Positions 9,501 to 17,789 of a stretch of 57,638 nt of DNA are shown piece after piece. The position numbers and the translations under genes were made by a program. Source of the DNA: an uncultured Luteimonas sp. GTDB taxonomy: Bacteria > Pseudomonadota > Gammaproteobacteria > Xanthomonadales > Xanthomonadaceae. How positions within the stretch are numbered: the first letter of the stretch is position 1; each line of letters starts with the position of its first letter. The DNA is taken from assembly GCA_934541015.1 (NCBI GenBank), contig CAKTDC010000018.1:1-57638 (forward strand), read 5' to 3'. The notes below the pieces were generated by a model, which worked only from the letters and a program-made list of their open reading frames with translations, had not been told where the DNA came from and ran no database searches.

Positions 9501-12500
9501 GCAAGCTGTACTGGTCGACGCCATGGGAGCTGTTCGCGCGGGCGTTCGAGAGCTACATCATCGACCGGCTGGCCGGCAGCAGCCGGCGCAGCGACTACCT
9601 GAGCTGGCCGCAGATGAGCGAATCGGCCGCCAAGGCGATGAAGGAGATGGGCCTGATCGAGGGCGACCGCTATCCGCGCGGCGAGGAGCGCGCGCGGATC
9701 AACGAGGCCTTCGACGCGTTGCTGGCGGAGATTCGTACCGAGGAGACTCCCGAGGGCAACGTGCGGCTGTTCTCCCGCCTCGACCCGCTGGCGGATCCGA
9801 CTCGCCCGGCCACGCCGGAGCAGGCGCAGCGCGTCGTCGACCGCATTACCCGCGGCTGGGGGGAGGGCGCCCCGCGCGTGGTGGTGGTGGCCGATGCCGA
9901 GGGGCTGCCGGCGCGCGCGAAGCGCGACCCGGGCTACCAGACTGTCGAGGGGTTCTACGACGACGAGGCCGGCGCCGTGTACCTGGTCGCCGGGAACCTT
10001 CGCGGCGGCCACGACCGGGTGAATCAGCGCCGTCTGTCCGCCGCCGAGCGGGTCGAGCAGGTGCTCGCCCATGAGGTGGTCGGCCACTTCGGCATCGAAG
10101 CGATCACTGGCCCCGAGCTGTGGGCGGCCCTGGGCCAGACCCTGGACCGCATGCGCTCCAACGGCCGGCACGCCGAGCTGTTCACCGAAATCGACCGCCG
10201 CTACCGCGGCGCGAACCGTGCCATCGCAGTCCGCGAGGCGGTCGCGGTCATGGCCGAGAAGGGCGTGCGCAACTCCGTGGTCGACCGCGTCATCGCGGCA
10301 ATGCGCCAGTTCCTGCGCTCCCTTGGCATGAACATGCGCTTCAGCGAGGCGGAGCTCCGCCAGCACATCGTGGCCGCCGCCCGCTACGTTCGCGGCGGGG
10401 CCCGGCCGCGCGCGGCGCAGGCCGCGGCAGAGACCGCTGGTGCGTTCTCGCGCCAAGGTCTGGACCTCGATCGCCAAGTGCCGATTGTGAATATCGTGGG
10501 CGGCGTGTTCGGCGATCCGGGTCGCGACCTGAAAGGCGCGCGAAATGCGGCGCGCGACTACCTGAAGAAGCTGCGCGACACCGGCAAAAAGCTGAGCAAC
10601 GACGATACTGGCTGGAAGATCGGCCTGAGCCGTGACTCAATCGGAGAGCTCGTCAACTTCGACCCGGGCAAGCTGGGAATGCTGTTGGCGCTCCCAAGGA
10701 TCACCAAGGTGGCTGTGCTGGCCGACTCGCGCGCCGCCCGCCAGGAAGGCGAATCCGCCGATCGGGGAGGACGGCCGTCTGTGCGAGCGTTCCACACCTT
10801 TTACGCGCCGGTGCGCATCAACGACGAGCTACGCATCGCTAGGGTCGTGGTCAGGGAGGACGTCAACGGGAACTTCGCCTACGACTTCCAGCGGTCCGAT
10901 GTCCTTGAAAAGGCGAACCCCGATCCCGCCGGCATTCCTGCTATCGCATCAGGCGCAAGGCGTGGAACGGGGCTCGATGGGCCTGCAGGTAGGCGCGTTC
11001 CCGGTCAAATCCGTGGTGCAACCCCGCCCGCAAACCGCACGATGACCGTAGCACAGATCCGAGACGCGGTGAACGCCGACGGTCGGCCCGGCTGGGCCAT
11101 GTCGCGCACGCCGGATCCGTTCTATTCAGCATTGGTCGAGGCGGTCGGTCGCGCCCAGGGCGCCCCGAAGCGCGGCGACGCCGCAGCGTGGAAGGGCTGG
11201 CTCGATGGCGCGCAGCGCCGCGGGGAGTTCAAGCAGTCCGAGCGCGACTGGATGGGCCTCGATGCCTGGCTCGAGGGCCGGGGCCAGACCACGCGGGAGG
11301 AACTGGCCGACTACGTGCGCGCCAGCCAGGTGCAGGTGGAGGATGTGGTGCTTGGCGGCAACGTGACTGACGGGCTGACCGACGCAGAGCGCAGCCGATA
11401 CGACGAACTGCATGAACGCGCACTCAACACATTCCCGCGCGACTTCACGCCGGCTGAGGCGGCTGAATACGATGCTCTGCTGGCGAAGCGAAAGGTTCGA
11501 GACGACTCCAGGTATTCCAGCTACCAGATCCCCGGTGGCGAGAACTACCGCGAGCTGCTGCTGACGCTGCCGGTCAGTGGCGGCGACCCGTTGGCCGGAA
11601 AGTCCCGCGAGGAACTGGGCCGGCTGTACGAGGCCGAGATCGGCTACAACCCGATCGAGGACGATCCAAGCATCACGACCGAGCAACTGCGTGAGGACGT
11701 TCGCTCGCTGGGGCCGGCCGCGACTGGCGCGGGCACCAGTGTCAGCGCCGAGATCAGTGGCGGCACATTCCAGTCCAGCCACTTCGAGCAGCCGAACATC
11801 CTCGTCCACGTTCGATTCAACGAGCGCACCGACGTGGACGGAAGGCGCGTTCTTTTCCTGGAGGAAATCCAGTCGGATTGGCATCAGGCAGGGCGGAAGA
11901 AGGGCTACAAGGAGGACACCGACAAGCTTCGGTCCCGCCAGGTAAAGCTCTGGGCAGATGCCGATAGGGCGCGCGATGCTGGCGACGGCGCGACCGCAGA
12001 CAGGCTCAGCGCCGAAGCCGACGCGCTGGGGGATCGTGTTCGAAGAAACCTGAGTGCGGTTCCAGACGCCCCCATGAGAGCCACCGACGAATGGGCCATG
12101 CTCGCGTTCAAGCGCATGGTCCGCTGGGCTGCTGAGCACGGCTTCGAGCGCATCGCCTGGACGACCGGCGCGCAGCAGGCCGACCGCTACGACATGCGGA
12201 AGCAGCTCTCGACGGTTCACGTTTCCACGATGGCTGGCGGCAACTACCGCGTCCGCGCCTACGACCACAATCAGAACATCGTCGTGAATCGGGCGCACGT
12301 GACCCCGAGCGAGCTGCCGGACGTCATCGGCAAGGATTTGGGCGAGCGCGCGATCCGCGACGGCGGCGGTGAGTACTCGGGCCTCGACCTGCGTGTAGGC
12401 GGCGAGGGCATGGCGTCGTTCTACGACAAGATCCTGCCGTCCGCCGTGAACAAGTGGGCGAAGCGGATGGGCGCCAAGTCGGAGAAGGGTCTTGTGGAGG

Positions 12501-15500
12501 TCGACCGCGGCAGCATGGATGCGCGTGACCGATTCGACTCTGTGCACGTCCTCGATATCACCCACGACATGGCGACGTCGGCCCTGGCCGGCCAGCCCCT
12601 TTTCAGCCGCGTGGACCCCGACGCCACGATCGAGGCCGTCGACACCGCACTCGGCAGTGCGCCGCTGACGATGGATGCCGCGGTGCGGATCAAGGCCCGC
12701 ATCACCGACGGCTGGGGCAGGAACGCGCCGGCCGTCCACATCGTGCAGTCGGCGGCGGAATTCCCGGATGGGCTTGGCCGGGATCCGGATGCGCGCCTGG
12801 CCGAGGGGGTGTTCCTGGGCACGGGCCGGCAGACGGTATGGGTGAATCTCGGCGCCATCGCCACCGAGAGGCGCTTTGCGGAGGTGCTGATCCACGAGGC
12901 GCTGGGCCACTTTGGCGTGGAGAGCGTTGTGGGCAAGGCGGAGTGGCGCAGCATCGAGGCGGCGATCAGCCGGCACGTGCGCGAAGGCACCGGCGCCCCC
13001 AGCGTGCGGCGTGCGATTGCCCAGGTGAAGAACCGCCCGGATGCGCCCAGCATGGACCCGGCCACGTTTGCCAAGGAGGTCATCGCGGTGATGGCCGAGC
13101 ATGGCGCACGCAACGGCTTGCTGGCGCGCGTGGTGGCCGCAGTGCGCCGCTGGCTGCGGCAGCATATCCCTGACCTGGCGTGGACCGATGCCGATGTGGT
13201 CGGCCTGATCGGGCAGGCTGACAGCTTCCTGCGCGCCGGCCGCAGCCAGGCCGAGAGCCGGGCTGCAGTGCGGGCGGTGGCGCTCTCACGGGCCGAGGAC
13301 GGCCGACAGGCCATCACCGAGGCTGACCGCGAGGCGCAGAAGCGGGGCCGGCGCCAGCTGCGTGGCATTACCCCAGAGTCGACCGCGGAGGAGATTGATG
13401 CTGCGATCGCGGCGCAGGACCGGGTGAAGGCGCGGCTGAAGGACCTGCAGCCGGCAGAGAAGCCCTCGGCCACCACTGCGCCGGATTTCGAGGCCGCGCA
13501 GGTGGTGGGGGAGTTCTGGAAGGCACTGACGGCGGGCGAGGGCATCTTCGAATACGGGATGCCGGCAGCCGGCGTGACCGACCTGCAGCAGATCGCCGAC
13601 GCGGTAATGCCAGCCAAGGCGCCGGACGGCAAGGGCTATACCTTCGAAGACCGGGGGCAGCTGCCCGGAGGAGGGCGGCAGTACGGCATCACCACGCCGA
13701 GGGGGCGCGCCGGGGCGCTGGAGTTGCGCCAGGACGGTACGCTGCAGCTCCACATCGGCGGGCTGGAGCAGGGCGAGGGCGAGGGCAGGGCGATCTACAT
13801 GGCGGTGAACACCTGGGCGGCTCGGAACGGGTACCGGGCGCTGCCAGACGAGGCTGGCCTGACGCCGATCAACTCCTACCGTCGCACCCAGATGATGCAG
13901 TCAAGCGCGTTGCGCGACGGTGGCACCGCGCACCTGATGCCGGCCCAGACCCAGCGGCTGCCGCACTGGCGAGAGGGGGATTTCGGCAAGCCGCCGACCG
14001 CAGCCGAGCAGCGGTTCAACACCGGCTATCTGTTCATCAAGGGTGCGGCACAGGCGCTCAATACCGTGCCGCTGCTGGATCGGGTACGCTTCAACTTCCA
14101 GAGCCGCCGCTTCGAGGACACCAAGGGCCGTGAGTTCACCAACCCCGACTTCGACGCGCTTCTATCCCAGGTCCCGGCGGGAAAGGTTGGAGTGGGGCGC
14201 CGCACGGCTCAAAGAGCGGTACTCACAGCATCCGCACTACGCGAACTGGCCGGACAGCCGCTGGATCGCGCGCGTGTCGCCGGGCGACGACTCCTTGATG
14301 ACCCTGCCGGTGTTGGACCCGACCTGCGTGGTGAAGATGGATCCACCGATCGACTGGTAGCCCCTGCCGCGGTACGGGGTGCGCTGTACAGCAGGGCCCC
14401 GGCCGCCGACACCACCACCGAAGACCACGGCCCCGACCCGGAGCGCAGCTTTGCGCCGACGGTGGACTTCGACAAGCTGCGGCGGGAGAGGACGCCGCTG
14501 AGCGCGAAGGTGCAGGGTGGGCTGAACTGGCTGAAGGAGCGGGCCTGGCTGCCGATGGTGCCGCTGAACTACCTGGTGGACTACGCCCAGAAGGGGCAGA
14601 TGCAGGTTCACGAGTTCATGCGCATCCGCGGGCTGATGGACTCCTACCGGGGTGAGCAGCATGCCAAATACGACTCCAGCCAGAAGGCATGGCTGAAGCT
14701 GGTGGCGAACGACCGCAAGGGCGCCGACCTGATGGCGGGCGTGATGCATGACTCGACGCTGTGGCAGGTGGACCCATCGCTGGAGGAGAGCGCGCCCCTG
14801 ACGTTCCGCTACGGCGGGCAGGACTATGCCGCGACGCCGAAGAACGTGAAAGCGACGGTCAAGGAGATCGAGAAGCAGATCCGCGGGCAGTCGAGAGAGG
14901 ACAAGTCGAAGTTCTACGAGGAGATCAACAAGGTTGAGGCGATGGGCCACGCCGAAGCGTTGCGGCCGAAGCGCCATGCCATTCTGCGCAAGCGCTTCCT
15001 GGCGCTGTCGCCGGCGGCCCAAGCCATGTACGTCGAGATCAAGGATGCCTACAAGCAGAGCATCGACGAGTGGGATGCGGTGGTGCTGGAGAACGTGGAG
15101 CAGGAGATGGCGCTGGCCGAGGCGCGCGCTGACCGCGAGTTCGAGAAGCGACGGCAGGATCTGCGGGACAAGCTGACGGGGGATGAGCTGACCAGGGCGC
15201 TGGAGTCCGTGGCCCGCCACCACGCCGCGGCCACCTCCGACCGGGCCAAGGCGAATGCCAGCCTCCTGCAGCAGATGCGGCGAGACTTCGAGAGCGCCCG
15301 CATGCAGGGCCCGTACTTCCCGCTGGCGCGCTTCGGCGAGTACTTCGCAGCCATCCGCAACGCGGCTGGCGAGCTGGTGCGGTTTGACATGTTCGAGAAC
15401 AGCGGCGAGCGCGACCACTACGTGAAGCGGGTCCAGGCCGACCCGAACAGTGCCGGGCTGGCCATCCGCACGGGTGTGACCTCGAACCGGGACGAGGTGC

Positions 15501-17602
15501 GCGGCGCGGTGGACGCTGGATTCATGCTGGAGATCGAGCAGACCCTGAGTGAGCACGGCGCAACCGCGACGCTCAAGGATGCGGTGTGGCAGCGCTACCT
15601 GGCGACCCTGCCGGGACTGAGCCAGCGCAAGCACTTCATCCACCGCAAGGGGACGCCGGGCTACAGCAGCGACGCCATGCGCGCCTACGGCGACCACATG
15701 TTCCACCTGGCGCACCAGATTGCGAAGCTGCGCTACGGCCCGCAACTGCGCCAGTCGATGGAGTTGGCCCGGGAGGAGGCGGCCAACCCGCTGCAGGGCG
15801 CGGCGCTGGAGTGGGCGCAGACGCCGATCGAGAAGCGCGAGGCGCTGCTGTGGGCGGCGGGCTACCTGAGCCGGGATGACGAGCTGGGCAATGTGAGTGC
15901 GCTTGGAAGGCAGATTGCCAGTGGCCACTTTGCCTCGCTGCCTGACCCGGTGAAGACGCGGTTCCTGGACTCACTGACGCAGGCGCAGCGCGAGCGCGCC
16001 CGCAAGGCCGATGCCCTGTACGACTCGACGCAGGCGGACCTGCTGTTGAACGAGATGGAGCTGCGGCTGGAGTGGATACTGAACCCGCAGGGCGGGAGCA
16101 CGGCGCAGAAGATGACCACCTTCGCCTTCCTGTGGAACCTGGCGATCACTCCGGCGGCGGCGCTGGTGAACTGGACGCAGACGCCGATGCTGGGGATCCC
16201 GATCCTGGGTGCCAACCTTGGCGGGGCCACCAAGGCGGCGAAGGCGCTGGCCAAGGCGAGCAAGGAACTGACCCAGTCGAAGCGGTGGCACCTGTCCAAC
16301 AGCCTGACCGGGGACGAGAAGCGCGCGTTCGACGAGTTCCTGACCCGCGGCCTGCTGGACCGGACCTATGCGCAGTTGATGGCAGGCGTGGGCGACACCG
16401 GGGTGAAGTACAGCGCCCTGCGCGAGAAATGGATGGGGCGGGCGGCGTTCCTGTTCCACAACATGGAGCGGATCAACCGCGAGACCACGGCGCTGGCGGC
16501 CTACCGGATGGCGGTGGAGAAGGGCATGACCCACAGCCAGGCGGTGGACGAGGCGGTGCGGCTGACCCATCTGGTGCACTTCGACATGACCAACTCGGCC
16601 CGGGCGCGCGCGCTGCAGAGCGATGCAGCGAAGGTGTTGATGATCCACCGCTCGCACAGCCTGAACATGACCTACCGGATGCTGCGCGACCTGAAGCAGA
16701 TGCTGCGCGGAGCAACGCAGGAGGAGCGCAGGATCGCCCGGCAGCAGTTCATGGGCATCATGGGCATGCACGCGCTGCTGGCCGGTGTGGCGGGTGTGCC
16801 GTTCTACGGCATTGCGATGGCGGCGGCCGGACTGCTCAAGGACGCCTTTGGCGACGACGACGACGAGCGCACGCCGGAGGACATGCTGAAGAAGTGGCTG
16901 TACGACGCCATGCCCAAGGAGTGGGCGGACATTGTGCTGTATGGGGCGCCCAGCAAGGTGAGTGGTTTCAGCCTGTACAACCGCATTGGTTTCCCGGACT
17001 TCTTCTTCCGCGACCCGCCCGGGGAGATGGAGGGCCGCACCGAGGCGGAGTACTACATCAACCAGTTCCTCGGGCCGGCGTTTGCGATCCCGACCCAGAT
17101 GTGGACCGGGATCAGCCACATCGGCAAGGGGCAGGTGGGGCGTGGCGTGGAGAACCTGCTGCCCAAGGGCGTGCGCGATGTGATCAAGGCCGGGCGCTAC
17201 GCCAGCGAGGGGGTGCTGACGTTCAGCGGAGATCCGGTGGTCGACGAGCTGAGCGCCTGGGAGATGATTGGCCAGGCGATGGGCTTCTCGCCGTTCACGG
17301 TGAGCGAGGCCTACGAGCAGCGGAAGGGGAAGAAGGGGTTGGAGGCCCGGATCAAGCTGCGCCGCGCCGGCGCCATGAACCGCTACATGCTGGGTATGCG
17401 GCAGGGCGATGCGGAGATGATGCGCGAGGCCATGCGGGACATCCAGGCGTTCAACCGCGCCTACGCGGAGAATGCGATCACCCCGGACAGCCTGCGGCGG
17501 TCGGCGCGCGCGCGGCTGCGGCGCTCGGAGCGCGCAGGTGTTGCGGGGATGGTGCTGGACCAGAAGCTGGAGGGGCGGCTCGGGCGGGAGCTGGGGTATT
17601 GA
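3527..17602 (+). CDS. Giant multidomain phage polyvalent protein (4691 aa)
   Basis: One uninterrupted 14-kb frame; ATG 3527 follows TTCTGGAGCAAG. It resembles 'polyvalent proteins' that phages inject with their DNA, which join many effector or protective modules. Visible layout: 1-30 repeated NPYR motifs; 40-360 Gly/Ala-rich; 380-520 Pro/Ala linker; about 835-970 inorganic-pyrophosphatase-like (GNYKKGH, HYGYIRGTIGKDKDHVDVF); 1225-1350 PBECR-type nuclease-like (GDIDLVWG, YGIAKIAKKHP, WLMTALKE); 1680-2040 LPD1 plus zincin (FGFRGVNFGNW, HEWAHALDH at 1769, WELFARAFESYI); 2080-2290 HExxGH domain (HEVVGHFG at 2182); 2325-2470 LPD3-like; 2666-2984 conserved phage module (IPGGENYRELLLTLP, FLEEIQSDWHQ); 3035-3230 second HExxGH domain (HEALGHFG at 3123); 3300-3560 module with AIYMAVNTWAARNGY; 3640-4190 helical; 4196-4691 LPD38-like with a hydrophobic segment at 4408-4435. 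Domain names come from motif memory, so boundaries are approximate. The intact frame implies recent acquisition or selection. Confidence 0.92.
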   Translation: MALINPYRAQVSGATDESAGGLVNPYRQAPAAPVPAAPPQVQRPASGVARRLIGDSAVDLARGVVGVGEAAVGLANLGDPRTYTRLGADNAASRVAGHVADRLIPGGWTPAIRQLSNAGVLKPQEWKESLAERYSPERQLANQKVQEAEGFLGTARTMIQNPSTIAGAALESVPSMIGGGVLARGGAAALKGATNRTLAAIPRSSTGRVLLAGAGEGAVMAGASAEAIRQESEDGQLSAKGGLAAGASGVLGGTLGVGGGRLAQRLGVADPDVLLAGGAGRLASEAIQSPMRRTLSAASGLVRGAATEGVFEELPQSVQETMLQNWALGRPVMEGVPEAAAQGMLAGAAMGGPVGAASRVRRPRALPDGSAVPDPANGPASRVVNQALDNGAIAPTPSPGAAPGSLDPESGELLTIDAGARPGSAGAPAQGTLQHGEAGAPTSQADDSMAAATPPPTLPQQAQSVDTSAATPAETAEVDTRLAPEGAAAAGQLEYSPLDVRGEVGWAERGGQLVRAAPEMDRQNADQLAGAAEMMPGDVVGRTKWVARPAPNGEESAFWRHRPVKWTEDEANTAFGKFERGEALGRREQQFIDYAAETAREYAIEREKSRAQALTDLRADPEWGWAFDESTDQDDARFLRQQHAEIRELTDQVYALGATDAQIVDAVFDAPNEEFTRRKLYNLTGVLRNARAQQATDSRADAGGDGGGQAGAGLAGEDRTDQGSAGPAAEPDGAGSFQLTAQQQPAVAAAAAPAGVAQQGLFAPPSNRELAADAQRQRDDARDGRSGEGRTDMAAGGGELFAGPRPEQSDITTAANEAATAPTNDLPEPTEAQKEAGNYKKGHARIAGLDISIENPAGSSRRPEWSPLQDHYGYIRGTIGKDKDHVDVFMTERAEDTSLPVFVVDQVDQNGRFDEHKVVMGTANEAEARATYLRNYEKGWTGLGSITQMTQDEFKAWVKDPEATKRRASRRKPNIQELSKDDDARVAREREAAEPASEQTTAAAPEAPPNSAPAVLQALGEIGGGGQIEIIIGGLSDAHARAVAAAMGIRFSSKPKAAGIANNLAKRSQVDLREAAEKAFRQRATPEQLQAREDSRPARHAAANARVASREQEAELRRREHRGLLVRENGEPFKNERAARKLLGELPATGEFAAEGFGVYKTEGGWALRRWPTTGAGAVDDGFVDKETARRKRDEARSAYARERGMEIDEFGNFVAAAGQEPQSGSFGPIFTQFHHDAVGAIAHLREQQNGEAVAALHHPEVGDIDLVWGTEGTAAKDYEDGYGIAKIAKKHPDVLDDLQGFVEALPVKSRSKNRIVLSDGEGRAVVRLDWDGDAKKWLMTALKEEPTSDRTRTGAAVKTAEARSRQEVGDDDPTTPPSEAPPPTGASAPEADTGDAGQELWYNRRNRSGAGLEWSDVEGLNDTLKVKEVVKSKVWPRPDYDQLVADGLRPEFAHLVKQVYDTLATKPKVRGVPTDQQLQDYIETVGKVRDAVFDFVRDNGRIGAALNAVISRTAGGPVSLDTLAARDDSMLDAVFPKADGHSSRWRTSGKTNENNARANLVGGNKLVGALQVTAENFTSAIKAVGEGWPAPRAAWQRIYRIRQLSDGWAVSRSGRTVARELPTKAAAEEAAQAHYEQARSTGEGGMAVEARAVEEAQRIGPDHRRPDEDISSERLMETFGFRGVNFGNWMKGKGAAAQRERQLHLNHAYDALLDLADMTGLPPRALSLEGKLGLAFGAQGSGGAAAHFVPGVNEINLTRRTGAGGIAHEWAHALDHYFAVQAGDEIARSADPFLTKTTLAERKAMGVRPEIASAFQKIVNAMEVRRLTEAEVLDREQRVLQRLQDMVGGSLAPLRKLVAAPDQLREGVDAEQVLSEFDALAARLREGDLGEGRVATGRKVKGLRPRTRVDEEVSQTAGQLLGLLRDALGEANSEFLLRYVTDADGRAAAVAYHAQTVAQREGHIPQTGEVRSDYLNEARALESKSAKRGQGKLYWSTPWELFARAFESYIIDRLAGSSRRSDYLSWPQMSESAAKAMKEMGLIEGDRYPRGEERARINEAFDALLAEIRTEETPEGNVRLFSRLDPLADPTRPATPEQAQRVVDRITRGWGEGAPRVVVVADAEGLPARAKRDPGYQTVEGFYDDEAGAVYLVAGNLRGGHDRVNQRRLSAAERVEQVLAHEVVGHFGIEAITGPELWAALGQTLDRMRSNGRHAELFTEIDRRYRGANRAIAVREAVAVMAEKGVRNSVVDRVIAAMRQFLRSLGMNMRFSEAELRQHIVAAARYVRGGARPRAAQAAAETAGAFSRQGLDLDRQVPIVNIVGGVFGDPGRDLKGARNAARDYLKKLRDTGKKLSNDDTGWKIGLSRDSIGELVNFDPGKLGMLLALPRITKVAVLADSRAARQEGESADRGGRPSVRAFHTFYAPVRINDELRIARVVVREDVNGNFAYDFQRSDVLEKANPDPAGIPAIASGARRGTGLDGPAGRRVPGQIRGATPPANRTMTVAQIRDAVNADGRPGWAMSRTPDPFYSALVEAVGRAQGAPKRGDAAAWKGWLDGAQRRGEFKQSERDWMGLDAWLEGRGQTTREELADYVRASQVQVEDVVLGGNVTDGLTDAERSRYDELHERALNTFPRDFTPAEAAEYDALLAKRKVRDDSRYSSYQIPGGENYRELLLTLPVSGGDPLAGKSREELGRLYEAEIGYNPIEDDPSITTEQLREDVRSLGPAATGAGTSVSAEISGGTFQSSHFEQPNILVHVRFNERTDVDGRRVLFLEEIQSDWHQAGRKKGYKEDTDKLRSRQVKLWADADRARDAGDGATADRLSAEADALGDRVRRNLSAVPDAPMRATDEWAMLAFKRMVRWAAEHGFERIAWTTGAQQADRYDMRKQLSTVHVSTMAGGNYRVRAYDHNQNIVVNRAHVTPSELPDVIGKDLGERAIRDGGGEYSGLDLRVGGEGMASFYDKILPSAVNKWAKRMGAKSEKGLVEVDRGSMDARDRFDSVHVLDITHDMATSALAGQPLFSRVDPDATIEAVDTALGSAPLTMDAAVRIKARITDGWGRNAPAVHIVQSAAEFPDGLGRDPDARLAEGVFLGTGRQTVWVNLGAIATERRFAEVLIHEALGHFGVESVVGKAEWRSIEAAISRHVREGTGAPSVRRAIAQVKNRPDAPSMDPATFAKEVIAVMAEHGARNGLLARVVAAVRRWLRQHIPDLAWTDADVVGLIGQADSFLRAGRSQAESRAAVRAVALSRAEDGRQAITEADREAQKRGRRQLRGITPESTAEEIDAAIAAQDRVKARLKDLQPAEKPSATTAPDFEAAQVVGEFWKALTAGEGIFEYGMPAAGVTDLQQIADAVMPAKAPDGKGYTFEDRGQLPGGGRQYGITTPRGRAGALELRQDGTLQLHIGGLEQGEGEGRAIYMAVNTWAARNGYRALPDEAGLTPINSYRRTQMMQSSALRDGGTAHLMPAQTQRLPHWREGDFGKPPTAAEQRFNTGYLFIKGAAQALNTVPLLDRVRFNFQSRRFEDTKGREFTNPDFDALLSQVPAGKVGVGRRTAQRAVLTASALRELAGQPLDRARVAGRRLLDDPAGVGPDLRGEDGSTDRLVAPAAVRGALYSRAPAADTTTEDHGPDPERSFAPTVDFDKLRRERTPLSAKVQGGLNWLKERAWLPMVPLNYLVDYAQKGQMQVHEFMRIRGLMDSYRGEQHAKYDSSQKAWLKLVANDRKGADLMAGVMHDSTLWQVDPSLEESAPLTFRYGGQDYAATPKNVKATVKEIEKQIRGQSREDKSKFYEEINKVEAMGHAEALRPKRHAILRKRFLALSPAAQAMYVEIKDAYKQSIDEWDAVVLENVEQEMALAEARADREFEKRRQDLRDKLTGDELTRALESVARHHAAATSDRAKANASLLQQMRRDFESARMQGPYFPLARFGEYFAAIRNAAGELVRFDMFENSGERDHYVKRVQADPNSAGLAIRTGVTSNRDEVRGAVDAGFMLEIEQTLSEHGATATLKDAVWQRYLATLPGLSQRKHFIHRKGTPGYSSDAMRAYGDHMFHLAHQIAKLRYGPQLRQSMELAREEAANPLQGAALEWAQTPIEKREALLWAAGYLSRDDELGNVSALGRQIASGHFASLPDPVKTRFLDSLTQAQRERARKADALYDSTQADLLLNEMELRLEWILNPQGGSTAQKMTTFAFLWNLAITPAAALVNWTQTPMLGIPILGANLGGATKAAKALAKASKELTQSKRWHLSNSLTGDEKRAFDEFLTRGLLDRTYAQLMAGVGDTGVKYSALREKWMGRAAFLFHNMERINRETTALAAYRMAVEKGMTHSQAVDEAVRLTHLVHFDMTNSARARALQSDAAKVLMIHRSHSLNMTYRMLRDLKQMLRGATQEERRIARQQFMGIMGMHALLAGVAGVPFYGIAMAAAGLLKDAFGDDDDERTPEDMLKKWLYDAMPKEWADIVLYGAPSKVSGFSLYNRIGFPDFFFRDPPGEMEGRTEAEYYINQFLGPAFAIPTQMWTGISHIGKGQVGRGVENLLPKGVRDVIKAGRYASEGVLTFSGDPVVDELSAWEMIGQAMGFSPFTVSEAYEQRKGKKGLEARIKLRRAGAMNRYMLGMRQGDAEMMREAMRDIQAFNRAYAENAITPDSLRRSARARLRRSERAGVAGMVLDQKLEGRLGRELGY

Positions 17603-17610
17603 TGGGCCGA

Positions 17611-17694
17611 TGGCGTTCCGCAATCGGTCGGGGACCCCCAAAAAACACGTTGTTTTTTGAGGGTGGCCCTGATAGCGTTGCGGAAAGAAACGCC
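17611..17694. promoter_or_regulatory. Right-end candidate integrase arm sites
   Basis: TGGCGTTCCGCAATC at 17611-17625 is in direct orientation. An inverted copy at 17678-17694 reads GGCGTTTCTTTCCGCAA on the minus strand. Both match the paired motifs next to attL (102-137). They flank a hairpin and lie within 120 bp of attR. An arm-site role is inferred. Confidence 0.4.
17634..17664. terminator. Hairpin after the giant gene, possible terminator
   Basis: A long near-perfect stem ACCCCCAAAAAACA / TGTTTTTTGAGGGT has one C/A mismatch and a 3-nt loop. It begins 32 nt downstream of the giant gene's stop. The T-run lies inside the stem, so it could act in either direction. An att-proximal structural role is also possible. 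Confidence 0.45.
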
Positions 17695-17726
17695 CCGTCA
17701 AATGGCTTGGTTGCGCGATTCTTGCC

Positions 17727-17776
17727 CGGACTGCAAATCCGCGTACGCCGGTTCGATTCCGACCCAGGCCTCCAGC
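17727..17776 (+). repeat. attR: 50-bp direct repeat of the tRNA-Cys 3' part
   Basis: This copy is identical to 30-79. The sequence upstream (TTGCGCGATTCTTGCC) does not form the 5' half of a tRNA, so it is only the displaced tRNA 3' fragment that marks the right end of the island. Chromosomal sequence resumes at 17777. Confidence 0.92.
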
Positions 17777-17789
17777 ATATCAAGCACTT

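Noticed and set aside
7202..10477. A 1091-codon minus-strand open frame opposite the giant gene
   Set aside because: His/Arg/Leu/Gln-rich composition typical of the antisense shadow of high-GC coding DNA; the plus-strand frame has clear domain motifs throughout.
11126..13165. A 679-codon minus-strand open frame opposite the giant gene
   Set aside because: Same shadow composition; it lies opposite the LPD3-like, 'EEIQSDWHQ' and second HExxGH modules, which are real.
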